Assembly (NCBI RefSeq): GCF_024172125.1
Contig: NZ_JAMZEA010000009.1
Span: 186,001-250,000 of the forward strand
From: Actinomadura rupiterrae
Lineage (GTDB): Bacteria; Actinomycetota; Actinomycetes; Streptosporangiales; Streptosporangiaceae
Length of the DNA: 64,000 nt
Reading direction: 5' to 3'
Part shown: piece after piece, positions 29,422 to 37,700 of the stretch
How positions within the stretch are numbered: position 1 is the stretch's first letter
Layout: every line of letters begins with the position of its first letter
The notes under the pieces: generated by a model
Databases searched by the model: none
The model's input: only the letters and a program-made list of their open reading frames with translations
What the model was told of the DNA's origin: nothing
Made by a program: the position numbers and the translations under genes

Positions 29422-30495
29422 GTGCCGCAGCCCGAGCAGATCGACCCCGCCGTCGTCGACTTCGACGTCCTCGGCGCGTGGATGGACGGGCAGGGCCTGC
29501 CCGGCGGCCCGTTCGAGGACGTCGCGCCGCTGAGCGGCGGCACCCAGAACATCCTGATCAGGTTCGCGCGCGGCGGCCGCGACTACGTGCTGCGGCGCGG
29601 CCCGAAGCACCTGCGCGCCCGCACCAACGACGTGCTGCGCCGGGAGGCCCGGGTGCTGACCGCGCTGGACGGCACCGGTGTCCCCGCGCCGCGGATCATC
29701 GCGTCCTGCCCGGACGAGACCGTCCTGGACGGCGCGGTGTTCTACCTGATGACGCCGGTCGAGGGCTTCAACGCGACCGTCGCCCTGCCCGACCTGCACG
29801 CGGGCGACGCCGCGATCCGGCGCGAGATGGGCCTGTCGGCCGCGCGGTCGCTGTCCGCGCTCGGCGCGGTCGACCACGAGGCCGTGGGCCTGGCCGACTT
29901 CGGCAAGCCGGACGGCTTCCTGGAGCGCCAGGTGCCGCGCTGGACGTCCGAACTGGAGTCGTATTCGGCCCTGGAGGGCTACCCTGGCCCGGAGATCCCC
30001 GGCCTGGACGCGGTCGCCCGCTGGCTCGACGCGAACCGCCCGCAGACCTGGCGTCCCGGGATCATGCACGGCGACTACCACCTCGCCAACCTCATGTACT
30101 CCTTCGACGGCCCGGACGTCGCGGCGATCGTCGACTGGGAGATGTGCACCGTCGGCGACCCGCTGCTGGACCTCGGCTGGCTGCTGGCCACCTGGCCGGA
30201 CGGCGCCGACGAGAGCGCCCTGCTCGCCGGGCCGCTCGGCGCCGCCGGGGGCCTGCCGTCCGCCGCCGAGCTGGTCACCGCCTACGCCGAGCGCCCCGAG
30301 GCCGTCGCCGGACGGGACCTGGCGTCCATCACCTGGTACGCGGTGCTGGCCTGCTTCAAGCTCGGCATCGTCCTGGAGGGGACGCACGCGCGCGCCTGCG
30401 CGGGCAAGGCGCCCAAGGAGACCGGCGACCTGCTGCACTCGATCACCCTCGGCCTCTTCCGCCGCGCCGAGTCCTTCATCGCCGACCGCACCTGA
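29422..30495 (+). CDS. APH/ACAD10-type phosphotransferase
   Basis: 357 aa kinase-like protein. ATP-site start PLSGGTQNILIRFARGGRDYVLRRGP, catalytic HGDYHLANLM (H-G-D-x-H-x-x-N) at about 215-224 and IVDWEMCTVGDPLLDLGWLL with the metal-binding D. Members near this type (ACAD10/11 N-domain) phosphorylate hydroxyacyl substrates in 4-hydroxy-acid catabolism; others are aminoglycoside kinases. The VLRRGPKHL and GDPLLDLGW spacing is the ACAD10-like pattern. No acyl-CoA dehydrogenase is adjacent, so the acyl role is only family-based. GTG 29422 has GGAAGGA upstream. Confidence 0.82.
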   Translation: MPQPEQIDPAVVDFDVLGAWMDGQGLPGGPFEDVAPLSGGTQNILIRFARGGRDYVLRRGPKHLRARTNDVLRREARVLTALDGTGVPAPRIIASCPDETVLDGAVFYLMTPVEGFNATVALPDLHAGDAAIRREMGLSAARSLSALGAVDHEAVGLADFGKPDGFLERQVPRWTSELESYSALEGYPGPEIPGLDAVARWLDANRPQTWRPGIMHGDYHLANLMYSFDGPDVAAIVDWEMCTVGDPLLDLGWLLATWPDGADESALLAGPLGAAGGLPSAAELVTAYAERPEAVAGRDLASITWYAVLACFKLGIVLEGTHARACAGKAPKETGDLLHSITLGLFRRAESFIADRT

Positions 30496-30525
30496 TCCGC
30501 CCGGCCTCCCGAGGAGGGGCGCGTG

Positions 30526-31422
30526 TCAGGCGGCGCGGACCTTCTGCAGCTTGCGGTGCGGACGGACGCCCGATTCGGTCAGGCGGCGCGGCAGGTCGGC
30601 CATCAGGTCGCGGGTCTCGGGCTTGAAGGGCCGTCCGGCGATCCGCTCCGGGATCAGCCCGACCAGGAAGCGCCCGACCTTGAGGCCGAACGTGACCACC
30701 GGCTGGACGCCCCGGACCTCCGGCAGCGTCCGGTACTCGTCCCGTGCCCAGCGCGGGAGCGTGTAGTAGGCGAGCATGCCGATCGGCAGCCACATGGGCT
30801 TGAACGGGGCCAGGACGCGCAGCTTGCCCGGCATCTTCGGCCACAGCAGGAACCGCATCGTGGCCCGCGCCTCGTCGGTCACCCGCAGGTCCAGCTCGGC
30901 GCGGGCGCGCTCGAAGTAGCCGTCCATCTCCGCCACGCTGCCCGGGACGTCCTCGGCGTGGAGGCCGACGTAGGTGGCCGTCCGCCGCTGCTCGTCGTAG
31001 TACCGGTCGCGTTCGGCGGGCGTGAGCCGCAGCCCGCCGCGCTCGATGACCTCCAGGTAGGACGACACCTCGGCGCAGTGCACCCAGAGGAGCAGCTCCG
31101 GTTCGTCCACGCGGTGGGTGCGGCCGGTCTCCGGGTCCTTGATCCGCAGCGTCCGGTGGACGGCGCGCACCCGCGCGCCGAGCGCGTCGGCCTGCTCGGG
31201 CGTGCCGAGCGCGGTGACGGTCACGAAGTGCGCGGTGTTGAAGAGCCGTTCGAGCGGTCTCTCCAGGAAGTCGGAGTTCTGCCAGACGCCGCGCATCGTG
31301 GTCGGCTGGAGAGCCTGGAGCATGAGCGCGCGGACGCCCGCCACCATCATCAGCGGGTCGAGGACGACCCGCCAGGTGACGGTCTCGGGGCCGCGGACGA
31401 TGAGCGTCGAGGTGTCCACCAT
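30526..31422 (-). CDS. MpaB-type oxygenase (DUF2236)
   Basis: 298 aa. Family marks: LMMVAGVRALMLQALQPTTMRGV (about 24-46), the haem-coordinating stretch TAHFVTVTALG, VHRTLRIKDPETGRTH and LLLWVHCAEVSSYLEV. DUF2236 proteins are b-type-haem oxygenases related to latex-clearing protein and mycophenolic-acid MpaB. The start ATG 31422 is immediately bordered by a perfect palindrome GGTAAG-N6-CTTACC (31423-31440), so transcription is probably controlled by a TetR-type or similar repressor; none is encoded next to it. No obvious signal peptide, so probably cytosolic. Confidence 0.82.
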   Translation of the reverse strand: MVDTSTLIVRGPETVTWRVVLDPLMMVAGVRALMLQALQPTTMRGVWQNSDFLERPLERLFNTAHFVTVTALGTPEQADALGARVRAVHRTLRIKDPETGRTHRVDEPELLLWVHCAEVSSYLEVIERGGLRLTPAERDRYYDEQRRTATYVGLHAEDVPGSVAEMDGYFERARAELDLRVTDEARATMRFLLWPKMPGKLRVLAPFKPMWLPIGMLAYYTLPRWARDEYRTLPEVRGVQPVVTFGLKVGRFLVGLIPERIAGRPFKPETRDLMADLPRRLTESGVRPHRKLQKVRAA

Positions 31423-31440
31423 GGTAAGCACATACTTACC
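31423..31440 (-). promoter_or_regulatory. Palindromic operator at the oxygenase start
   Basis: GGTAAGCACATACTTACC: two perfect 6-bp arms around 6 bases, directly abutting the start codon of the MpaB-type gene. The central bases also contain the TAAGTATGT stretch that could serve as -10. Confidence 0.55.
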
Positions 31441-31461
31441 CCAGGACGCCCGCAAAGGGAA

Positions 31462-31494
31462 GCCCCGGAGATCCTTGGAGCGGACCTCCGGGGC
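31462..31494 (-). terminator. Hairpin between symporter and oxygenase genes
   Basis: 9-bp arms GCCCCGGAG / CTCCGGGGC with a 15-base loop, 24 bases after the symporter stop; it separates the two minus-strand genes. Confidence 0.5.
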
Positions 31495-31517
31495 GCCTGG
31501 TCGGAGCGGACGCTTGG

Positions 31518-33152
31518 TCAGCCGGCGGCGGGGCTCAGCTCCCGGCCGGAGTCGCCCGGCTCGGCGGCCGCTTCGGACGCGTCGGCCGTGTAGTCCGCCC
31601 GAGTGGTCTCGTCCTGGCCGTCCGGGACCTTGACCAGCCGGAACACCAGCGTCAGCACGACGGCGACGGCGATGTTGAACACGAACGCGGTGAGCGCGAT
31701 GTAGCCCTTGTGATCGATGAGCGGGATGTCCGCGATCGACTGGCCGAAGTGCTTCTGCGTCGGGGATGAGGTGCCGTAGGCCGTCCAGGTTCCGTACACC
31801 ATCCCGACCGCCCACCCGGCGAGCAGCGCCCACCGGTGGAACCAGCGGGTGAACACGCCGATCGCGAGCGCCGGGAAGGTCTGCACGACCCAGATCCCGC
31901 CGAGCAGCTGCAGGTTGATTGCCAGCGACTTGTCGAAGCCCAGCACGAACACCAGCGCGCCGACCTTGACCAGCAGCGACACCAGCTGCGACACCCGGGT
32001 CTCCTCCGCCGGCGAGGCGTCCGGGCGGAAGAAGGCGGTGTAGACGTTCCGGGTGAACAGGTTGGACGCGGCGATCGACATGATCGCCGCCGGCACCAGC
32101 GCGCCGACGCCGATCGCGGCGAACGCCAGCCCGGTCAGCCACTGCGGGAAGGTGTGGTCGAACAGCAGCGGCACCGCGAGCTGCGGGTTCTTCGCCTTGG
32201 CCACGCCCTGCGCCACCTCGGGCGTGGCCCGCGCCATGTAGCCGAGCAGGGCCAGGAAGCCCAGCACGAGCGAGTAGGCGGGCAGCAGCGCCGCGTTCCG
32301 CCGGATCACGTCGCGCCGTCCGGCGGCGAGCGCGCCGGTGACGGTGTGCGGGTAGATGAACAGCGCCAGGGACGAGCCGAGCGCGAGCGTCCCGTACGCC
32401 CAGTGCGTCATGCTCGTGGTGACCAGCGAGCCGGACGGCTTGCCGGTCGCCGGGTTCGGCTTGGCCAGCGACGCCTGGGACGCGTCGAAGATGTGCCCCC
32501 AGCCGCCGATCCTGGACGGGATGTACAGCACCGCCACGATGATCGTCAGGTAGATCAGCGTGTCCTTGACGAAGGAGATCAGCGCCGGGGCGCGCAGCCC
32601 GGAGGTGTAGGTGTAGGCCGCGAGCAGCGCGAACGCGATGAACAGCGGCAGGTCCCGGGCCAGGCCGGACCCGGTGACGCCCATCACGGTCAGCACGGCC
32701 TGGATGCCGACCAGCTGCAGCGCGATGTACGGCATCATCGCCAGGATGCCGGTCAGCGCGATCGCGAGGCCGAGGCCCTTGGACCCGAACCGTCCGCGCA
32801 CGAAGTCGGCGGTGGTCACGTAGCCGTGCCGGTGCGACACCGACCACAGCCTCGGCCCGACGAGGAACACGATCGGGTAGGCGATCGCGGCGTACGGGAC
32901 GGACCAGTAGCCCATCGCGCCGCCCGCGAACACGGCGGCGGGCACGGCGACGAAGGTGTAGGCGGTGTAGAGGTCCCCGCCGAGCAGGAACCAGGTGACG
33001 AACGTGCCGAAGCTGCGTCCGCCGAGGCCCCACTCGTCCAGGTGCATGAGGGTCTGGCCGCGGCGCCAGCGCGCGGCGGCGAACCCGACCACGGTGACGG
33101 CCACGAAGAAGAAGACGAAGATCGTCAGTTCGATGCCCTTGACGTCCTTCAC
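31518..33152 (-). CDS. Sodium:solute symporter (MctP-like)
   Basis: 544 aa, 13 membrane segments, solute:sodium symporter family. The Na+-site-like segment LGGDLYTAYTFVAVPAAVFAGGAMGYWSVP region and GYVTTADFVRGRFGSK are family hallmarks. In actinobacteria and rhizobia the version preceded by a DUF3311 gene takes up monocarboxylates (acetate, pyruvate, lactate). The GTG start overlaps the DUF3311 stop in GTGA, so the two are cotranslated. Confidence 0.88.
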   Translation of the reverse strand: MKDVKGIELTIFVFFFVAVTVVGFAAARWRRGQTLMHLDEWGLGGRSFGTFVTWFLLGGDLYTAYTFVAVPAAVFAGGAMGYWSVPYAAIAYPIVFLVGPRLWSVSHRHGYVTTADFVRGRFGSKGLGLAIALTGILAMMPYIALQLVGIQAVLTVMGVTGSGLARDLPLFIAFALLAAYTYTSGLRAPALISFVKDTLIYLTIIVAVLYIPSRIGGWGHIFDASQASLAKPNPATGKPSGSLVTTSMTHWAYGTLALGSSLALFIYPHTVTGALAAGRRDVIRRNAALLPAYSLVLGFLALLGYMARATPEVAQGVAKAKNPQLAVPLLFDHTFPQWLTGLAFAAIGVGALVPAAIMSIAASNLFTRNVYTAFFRPDASPAEETRVSQLVSLLVKVGALVFVLGFDKSLAINLQLLGGIWVVQTFPALAIGVFTRWFHRWALLAGWAVGMVYGTWTAYGTSSPTQKHFGQSIADIPLIDHKGYIALTAFVFNIAVAVVLTLVFRLVKVPDGQDETTRADYTADASEAAAEPGDSGRELSPAAG

Positions 33153-33472
33153 CGGGCGCCGCCTCTCCGCCGGGTCAGCAGGTGGGCCGCGCCGATGCAG
33201 AGCGCGGTCAGCACCACCCAGAGCAGCTGCCACCAGTAGAAGAACGGGAAGCCCGCGAGGCGCGGGGTGAGCTTGGCGTAGGACGGGACGGCCAGGTACA
33301 CGGGGAACGGCAGGACCAGCAGGACGCCCGCGACGATCTTGGCGGCTGTTCCGGGCCCGCCGGAGGGCTGCGGTCGGGTGGAGACCGGCGGCTCTCCGGG
33401 GACCGGCGGGTCGTTGGGGAGCCGGGACTCGTTGGGGAGCGGGGGTTCGTTGGAGGGCGGCGGTTCGGTCAC
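33149..33472 (-). CDS. DUF3311 small membrane protein, symporter partner
   Basis: 107 aa. A Pro/Asn/Glu-rich N-tail of about 40 residues with four PP-x-P-N-E-like repeats is followed by two membrane helices (AAKIVAGVLLVLPFPVYLAV and FYWWQLLWVVLTALCIGAAHLL). This is the small subunit-like protein that nearly always precedes MctP-type symporters in actinobacteria. Translational overlap with the symporter supports a complex; mechanism not known. Confidence 0.85.
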   Translation of the reverse strand: MTEPPPSNEPPLPNESRLPNDPPVPGEPPVSTRPQPSGGPGTAAKIVAGVLLVLPFPVYLAVPSYAKLTPRLAGFPFFYWWQLLWVVLTALCIGAAHLLTRRRGGAR

Positions 33473-33642
33473 GGGTGACTACCTCCGTTGGGAGACGGCG
33501 CGCGTCAGGGGGAACGGCGCATCCGCCATCCTCATCGTTCGGACCGTCCGAAACCAGCCCTCGGCGGCGCCTTTTCGGCCCCGCAGCCCTCGGCGGTCCC
33601 CCTTTTCGGTGCTCCGGAACGATCCGGACGTCCGTTCGCAGA

Positions 33643-33693
33643 CGCGCGAAGGGCGTTCCGCCGACCGAATGCCGGTGGAACGCCCTTCGCGCG
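33643..33693 (-). terminator. 17-bp stem-loop after the RlpA-like gene
   Basis: Perfect 17-bp inverted repeat (CGCGCGAAGGGCGTTCC with its complement), loop 17 bases, about 100 bases past the RlpA-like stop; GC-rich, no U tract. Confidence 0.55.
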
Positions 33694-33717
33694 TTCGATG
33701 ATCGCCTCGCGGCGGTC

Positions 33718-33801
33718 GTCACATGACGGGTGTCACGTGGTGGGGCGTCACGTGCCTTGCCGTCACGTCCTCACGTGGGTCACGTGGCGGATCGTCACAT
33801 G
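33718..33801. repeat. Cluster of seven TCACRTG motifs
   Basis: GTCACATG or GTCACGTG at 33718, 33732, 33747, 33779 and 33794, plus GTCACGTC at 33762 and CTCACGTG at 33770, mostly 14-15 bases apart. It overlaps the stop of the RlpA-like gene. Confidence 0.6.
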
Positions 33802-34424
33802 GCGGACGGGGCGCCGCGGCTGCCCGCACCGGTGCCCCAGGAGAGCACCTCCCACTTGACGCCGTTCAGGTGGCCCGCGTCGGTGCCGGTCTCGTACTTG
33901 CTGGCGGGCTTCCCGCCGTCGAGCAGGTACCGGAAGGTGTAGGTGTCCAGGTCGAGCATGACGCCGCTGCGGGACGGCTCGCCCGGCCCGCGGTCGCCGA
34001 TGAAGCCGACGACGCTGCGGCCGTTGTAGCTGACCTTGACCTTGGTGCCGAGCGGCCAGCTCGGGCTGGCGAACAGGCCCTTCTGCATCGGCTCGCCGCC
34101 GGCGGGGGCGCCGGTGTCGCCGTTCACGCCGGAGCCGTCGTCCCAGAAGTAGGACGCGATGGTGGAACCGGCCAGCAGCGCCTTCGGCTGCGCCTTCTTG
34201 ACGGCGGCCTTCTTCTCGGCCGACTGCGCGCCGGCCTCGGCCTTCTTCGGGGCCTCGGCCGGCTTGCGGGCGCCGAGGTCGAGCTCGGCGCGGCTCTGCT
34301 GCGCGGTGAGCTTGCCGCGGTCGGGGGTGTCGTCCCCGGACATCGCCACACCGGCCACGAGGAACCCGGCCAGGGTGGAACCGGTCAGGGCGGTGATGGC
34401 GATGTTGAGGGCTCGCTTCTGCAT
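33795..34424 (-). CDS. Secreted RlpA-like (double-psi beta-barrel) protein
   Basis: 209 aa. An N-terminal signal anchor (KRALNIAITALTGSTLAGFLVAGV) is followed by a charged Lys/Ala-rich linker (about residues 40-85), then a double-psi beta-barrel (SPSWPLGTKVKVSYNGRSVV with DRGPG and VMLDLDTYTFRYL). Conserved Asp in DRGPG and Asp in LDL are those of RlpA/3D enzymes. Such domains in actinobacteria act on peptidoglycan or bind it. Start ATG 34424 with AAAGGA upstream. Confidence 0.82.
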   Translation of the reverse strand: MQKRALNIAITALTGSTLAGFLVAGVAMSGDDTPDRGKLTAQQSRAELDLGARKPAEAPKKAEAGAQSAEKKAAVKKAQPKALLAGSTIASYFWDDGSGVNGDTGAPAGGEPMQKGLFASPSWPLGTKVKVSYNGRSVVGFIGDRGPGEPSRSGVMLDLDTYTFRYLLDGGKPASKYETGTDAGHLNGVKWEVLSWGTGAGSRGAPSAM

Positions 34425-34758
34425 GGAAATCCTTTGTTCGGCGGAGTGGGGCAGCCGTTTCCGGCCGGGGTGGACTCCGGACGGGACTGGAAAACGGCCC
34501 CGAGGCGACGCTCGGGAGGGAAGCCATCGGTGACGGAAACCCGCGCTGAATGCCCCTGCGACTGGCAGGGAGGGAGAATCCGCGCGCACCCATAGAGGGG
34601 CCGCGACGACGACCCGCGCTCCGGCGGGACGGGATCTGTGCGGGGGGGCACCGGCCAGGGGCGCTCTGGCTCTACCTGGGCGGACGCTGCATGGACGGCC
34701 GCGTGCCGGTGCCTGGGGCCCCGACTGGCGGACGGGGCGTGACGGCTACAGAAAGGCT

Positions 34759-34800
34759 CGGGTCAATGGCTCTTGACCCGAAGCCATGGCCCACTATACG
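34759..34800 (+). promoter_or_regulatory. Promoter with -35 in an inverted repeat
   Basis: Inverted repeat CGGGTCAA-N6-TTGACCCG (34759-34780) contains a -35 TTGACC (34773-34778); 16 bases later is TATACG (34795-34800) as -10. No coding sequence follows. Confidence 0.5.
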
Positions 34801-34806
34801 TGGCAA

Positions 34807-35047
34807 TACCATGGTTCTGCCAAATCTCGGCCTTTTTTACCTTTCGAAAGGTAGATCTTCTTTCCGGAACCCTTGCTGGACAAGGGTTTCCGGCGTTTTA
34901 CCTTGGCCTTGCTGTCAGCTGGATCACACCGGCCGGGGCCCGGTTCGGCCCGGCATCGGCCCTGGTGAGGGCCGCACTCGACAGCAGGGCATCCCGGATG
35001 TGAACGCAAGAAAGCCCGGAAGACTTCCGTCTTCCGGGCTCGGAGTT
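34807..35047 (+). ncRNA. Candidate small RNA, about 240 nt
   Basis: No gene is found from 34425 to 35524, yet within it a promoter-like pair is followed by a locally AT-richer stretch with several inverted repeats: TGGCA-CCATGG-TGCCA (34800-34822), ACCTTTCGAAAGGT (34839-34852), CCGGAACCCTTG / CAAGGGTTTCCGG (about 34864-34894) and a perfect 12-bp hairpin AGCCCGGAAGAC-TTCC-GTCTTCCGGGCT (35013-35040) with TTTT a few bases later. Codon-like structure is absent. Together these are the features of an intergenic transcript; size and boundaries are inferred. Confidence 0.35.
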
Positions 35048-35049
35048 TT
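35013..35049 (+). terminator. Terminator hairpin of the sRNA candidate
   Basis: Perfect 12-bp stem AGCCCGGAAGAC / GTCTTCCGGGCT, loop TTCC, then CGGAGTTTT. Confidence 0.7.
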
Positions 35050-35239
35050 CGCGATCATCGGGGCCGGGCGGGGGTGGCGCGGCCCCTCGGCAAGGCCCTG
35101 CCACCCCGTCATCCGCGCCGTTCTGGGGCCTCCGCGACCAGGCGAACACCGCGACTCGGCGGCCCGCAATGGCCTTTGGAGCGCCGCATCCCGGCCGCAC
35201 ATAAGGACGGCCAAGCGCCGCTTCCGCGCTTCGCCCCCG

Positions 35240-35450
35240 GCCTACCGGGCCTGGCGCTGAGCTGACCGACCCCGTTTCCGGGCCTGGCGCTCGGCTGACC
35301 GAACCCGCTACCGGGCTTGGCGCTCGGCGGGCCAATCCCGCTTTCGGGCTTGGGGCTCGGCGGGCCAAACCCGCCTCTGGGCCTGGCGCTCGGCGGGCCA
35401 AACCCGCCTCTGGGCCTGGCGCTCGGCCGGCCGAACGCGGCTTCTGCGCT
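35240..35450. repeat. 33-bp tandem repeat, about 6 copies
   Basis: Units like GGGCCTGGCGCTCGGCGGG followed by CCAAACCCGCCTCT repeat every 33 bases, the first ones diverged and those at 35370-35440 nearly identical. In the gap beyond the short protein's C-terminus. Confidence 0.75.
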
Positions 35451-35524
35451 TCGCGCTTCGCGTTCGCCGGGCGGCGGTTCCCGGCGGCGGGGTGGCGGGC
35501 CACCGATTGCTGCGGGTCGGGCGC

Positions 35525-36145
35525 TTAGTGGAAGGTGGGGTAGCCGCCGGTGTTCACGGCCGGCGTCGGGTAGCCGCCCGTGTTCACCGCGGGCGCGGGG
35601 TAGCCGCCCGTGTTGACCGCCGGGTAGCCACCGGTGTTCACGCTCGGGGAGGGCGCGAAGGGGTCCGGGACGGCCGGGCCGTCGTGGTACGGCATCGCCG
35701 GAGCCTCCTGGAACGGCGACGGCATGGCCGGGGCGTCCCCGAAGGGCGAGCCGGACGGCATGGCCGCGGCGGGCTGCGCCGCGAACTGCCCGCCCGGCTG
35801 GGCCGCGAACGGCGACGCCGAGGGCTGCTCCGGTCCGCCGTAGCGGGGCTCGGGTCCGCCATAGGGCTGCTGGGGCCCTGGCGCCGGTGGCGGTGCGGGG
35901 AGGGACCCGTCCGTCCGGCGTGGTTCGGGCGCGAGCGGCACGCGTCGGTCGCCCAGCACCGCGATCAGCGCGCGGGCGGTCTCGTCGTCCAGCCGGACCA
36001 GCACGCTGGGCCGTCCGGCGGGATCGACGTAGGGGGAGATCGACGGAGCCGCGCCCTGGTCCGGAAGGTTCCGGGCCAGCTCTTCGCGCAGGTCGTGGGC
36101 GAGGCGGAGCGCCTGTCGGTCGCTGTCGCTCAGGTGTGCGGTCAT
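35525..36145 (-). CDS. Protein with Gly/Pro/Ala-rich tail ending in VNTGGYP repeats
   Basis: 206 aa. The first 80 residues form a small soluble domain (MTAHLSDSDRQALRLAHDLR; VDPAGRPSVLVRLDDETARALIAVLG). The rest is Pro/Gly/Gln/Ala-rich and disordered, finishing with four copies of AVNTGGYP(A/T)P. I do not recognise a family. ATG 36145 is chosen over a GTG 21 bases earlier because GGAG sits 8 bases upstream. Minus strand, alone. Confidence 0.6.
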   Translation of the reverse strand: MTAHLSDSDRQALRLAHDLREELARNLPDQGAAPSISPYVDPAGRPSVLVRLDDETARALIAVLGDRRVPLAPEPRRTDGSLPAPPPAPGPQQPYGGPEPRYGGPEQPSASPFAAQPGGQFAAQPAAAMPSGSPFGDAPAMPSPFQEAPAMPYHDGPAVPDPFAPSPSVNTGGYPAVNTGGYPAPAVNTGGYPTPAVNTGGYPTFH

Positions 36146-36202
36146 CGCGATCTCCGGGGAGTTCACGTGCGGGGGTCCGGGGCAATCCTGCTAGGAATAG
36201 CG

Positions 36203-36230
36203 TGCATGTGCAAGATCTGATGCACGTGCA
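36203..36230. promoter_or_regulatory. Paired TGCAYGTGCA sites
   Basis: TGCATGTGCA (36203-36212) and the perfect palindrome TGCACGTGCA (36221-36230), start to start 18 bases, 58-85 bases upstream of the repeat-tailed gene. The rest of the 36146-36500 gap holds nothing else I can support. Confidence 0.4.
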
Positions 36231-36500
36231 GATTCACGGAACATTTCGCGTCACCGCCGCCTCCGCGGCTCGTTCGAGCCCGCTGCGGAGGGGGCGCGGC
36301 GGGCCGTTCGAACGTGCCGCACCGTCCGCCACCAGCGCCGATATGATCATGCGGAGGCCGGCCCGCCTCGTCCGGGCGGGACGCGCGCGGCCCCGGAGCC
36401 GGCGCGATGGCGGGCCAGAAAGATCTGGACGCGCCCGAAGGCGGCGCGCGGACGGACCCCGAACCGTGATCGGGCGTGACGGGCTCCCTACGATGCGCTC

Positions 36501-37700
36501 ATGACCGAGCGACCTGTGATCGTCGGCCGCCCGTGGCGGCGGCGGATGGAGGCCCGCGACCCGGCCGAGCGGCACCGGGTGGCGTCCTCGCTGGAGCTGT
36601 TCTTCGACCTGTGCTTCGTGGTGGCCGTCGGCGCGGACGCCGCCCGGCTGGAGCACGCGCTCGCCGAGGGCCACGTGGCGTCCGGTGTCGCCGCCTTCCT
36701 GGTGATCTTCGCGGCGATCAACTGGTCCTGGCTGAACTACGCCTGGTTCGCCTCCGCCTACGACACCGACGACACCTACTACCGGCTGGCGACCATGGTC
36801 GTCATGGCGGGCGCGCTGGTGCTGTCGGCGGGCGTCCCGCGGGCCTTCGACGACCGGGACCTGCGGGTACTGGCGGTCGGCTACGCGATCATGCGGCTGG
36901 GCCTGGAGTCCCAGCGGCTCCGCGCGGCGGGCGGCGACCCGGCGCACCGGACGACCATGCTGCGCTTCGTCGCCGGCGAGAGCGCCTGCGCCGCCTACTG
37001 GCTCGTCCTCGCGTTCGCCGCCCCGGAGGGCTGGCAGCCCTGGCTGATCGTGATCGGGATCGCCGCCGAGCTGCTGGTGCCGCCGTGGGCCGAGGCCGCC
37101 GGCCGGACGACCTGGCACCCGCACCACATCACCGAGCGGTACGGCCTGATGACGATCATCGTGCTGGGCGAGGTGGTCCTGTCGTCCACGGGCGCGGTGC
37201 GGGACGCGCTGTCCGGCGAGGCCACGCTGGAGCTCTACATGATCGCCGCCGGCGGCCTGGTGACCGTGTTCGGGATGTGGTGGGTGTACTTCTCGATGTC
37301 CTCGGCCGGCCTGCTCACGAACCTGCGCAGGGCGATCGCCTGGGGCTACGGGCACTACGTGATCTACGCGTCCGGGGCGGCGGTCGGCGCGGGGATCGCG
37401 GTGAACGCCGCCCGCGCCACGCATGAGGCGCACATCCCGGCCGGAACGGCAGGACTGGCGCTGACGCTTCCGGTGTTCTTCTATCTACTGGTCGTCTGGT
37501 GGCTGCTCGTGCGCCCGCACGGGGCGAACGCCCCCTACGCGTGGGGCATGCCCCTGATCGGCCTGTTGGCCGTAGCCTCGTCCTGGACCGGATACGCCGT
37601 CGCGATCACCGGGGCGCTGATGGCCCTACTGATCTTGCTGAGCATCTGGGCGCACGGGACCAAGGGCCCGCTCCGACCGAACGAAGGGGACCGCGGATGA
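36501..37700 (+). CDS. ltrA: Low-temperature-requirement protein A (LtrA)
   Basis: 399 aa integral membrane protein with about 11 helices. The N-terminus SSLELFFDLCFVVAVGADAARL and the middle ERYGLMTIIVLGEVVLSSTGAV are the LtrA family blocks. LtrA is needed for growth of Listeria at low temperature; its transport substrate is unknown. ATG 36501; stop overlaps the next start (ATGA), so it is in an operon with the AlkZ-like gene. Confidence 0.87.
   Translation: MTERPVIVGRPWRRRMEARDPAERHRVASSLELFFDLCFVVAVGADAARLEHALAEGHVASGVAAFLVIFAAINWSWLNYAWFASAYDTDDTYYRLATMVVMAGALVLSAGVPRAFDDRDLRVLAVGYAIMRLGLESQRLRAAGGDPAHRTTMLRFVAGESACAAYWLVLAFAAPEGWQPWLIVIGIAAELLVPPWAEAAGRTTWHPHHITERYGLMTIIVLGEVVLSSTGAVRDALSGEATLELYMIAAGGLVTVFGMWWVYFSMSSAGLLTNLRRAIAWGYGHYVIYASGAAVGAGIAVNAARATHEAHIPAGTAGLALTLPVFFYLLVVWWLLVRPHGANAPYAWGMPLIGLLAVASSWTGYAVAITGALMALLILLSIWAHGTKGPLRPNEGDRG

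Noticed and set aside
34425..34620. c-di-AMP (ydaO-type) riboswitch before the RlpA-like gene
   Set aside because: Such switches often precede cell-wall hydrolase genes in actinobacteria, but the conserved GGGGTGAAT-type core is not present on the minus strand here.
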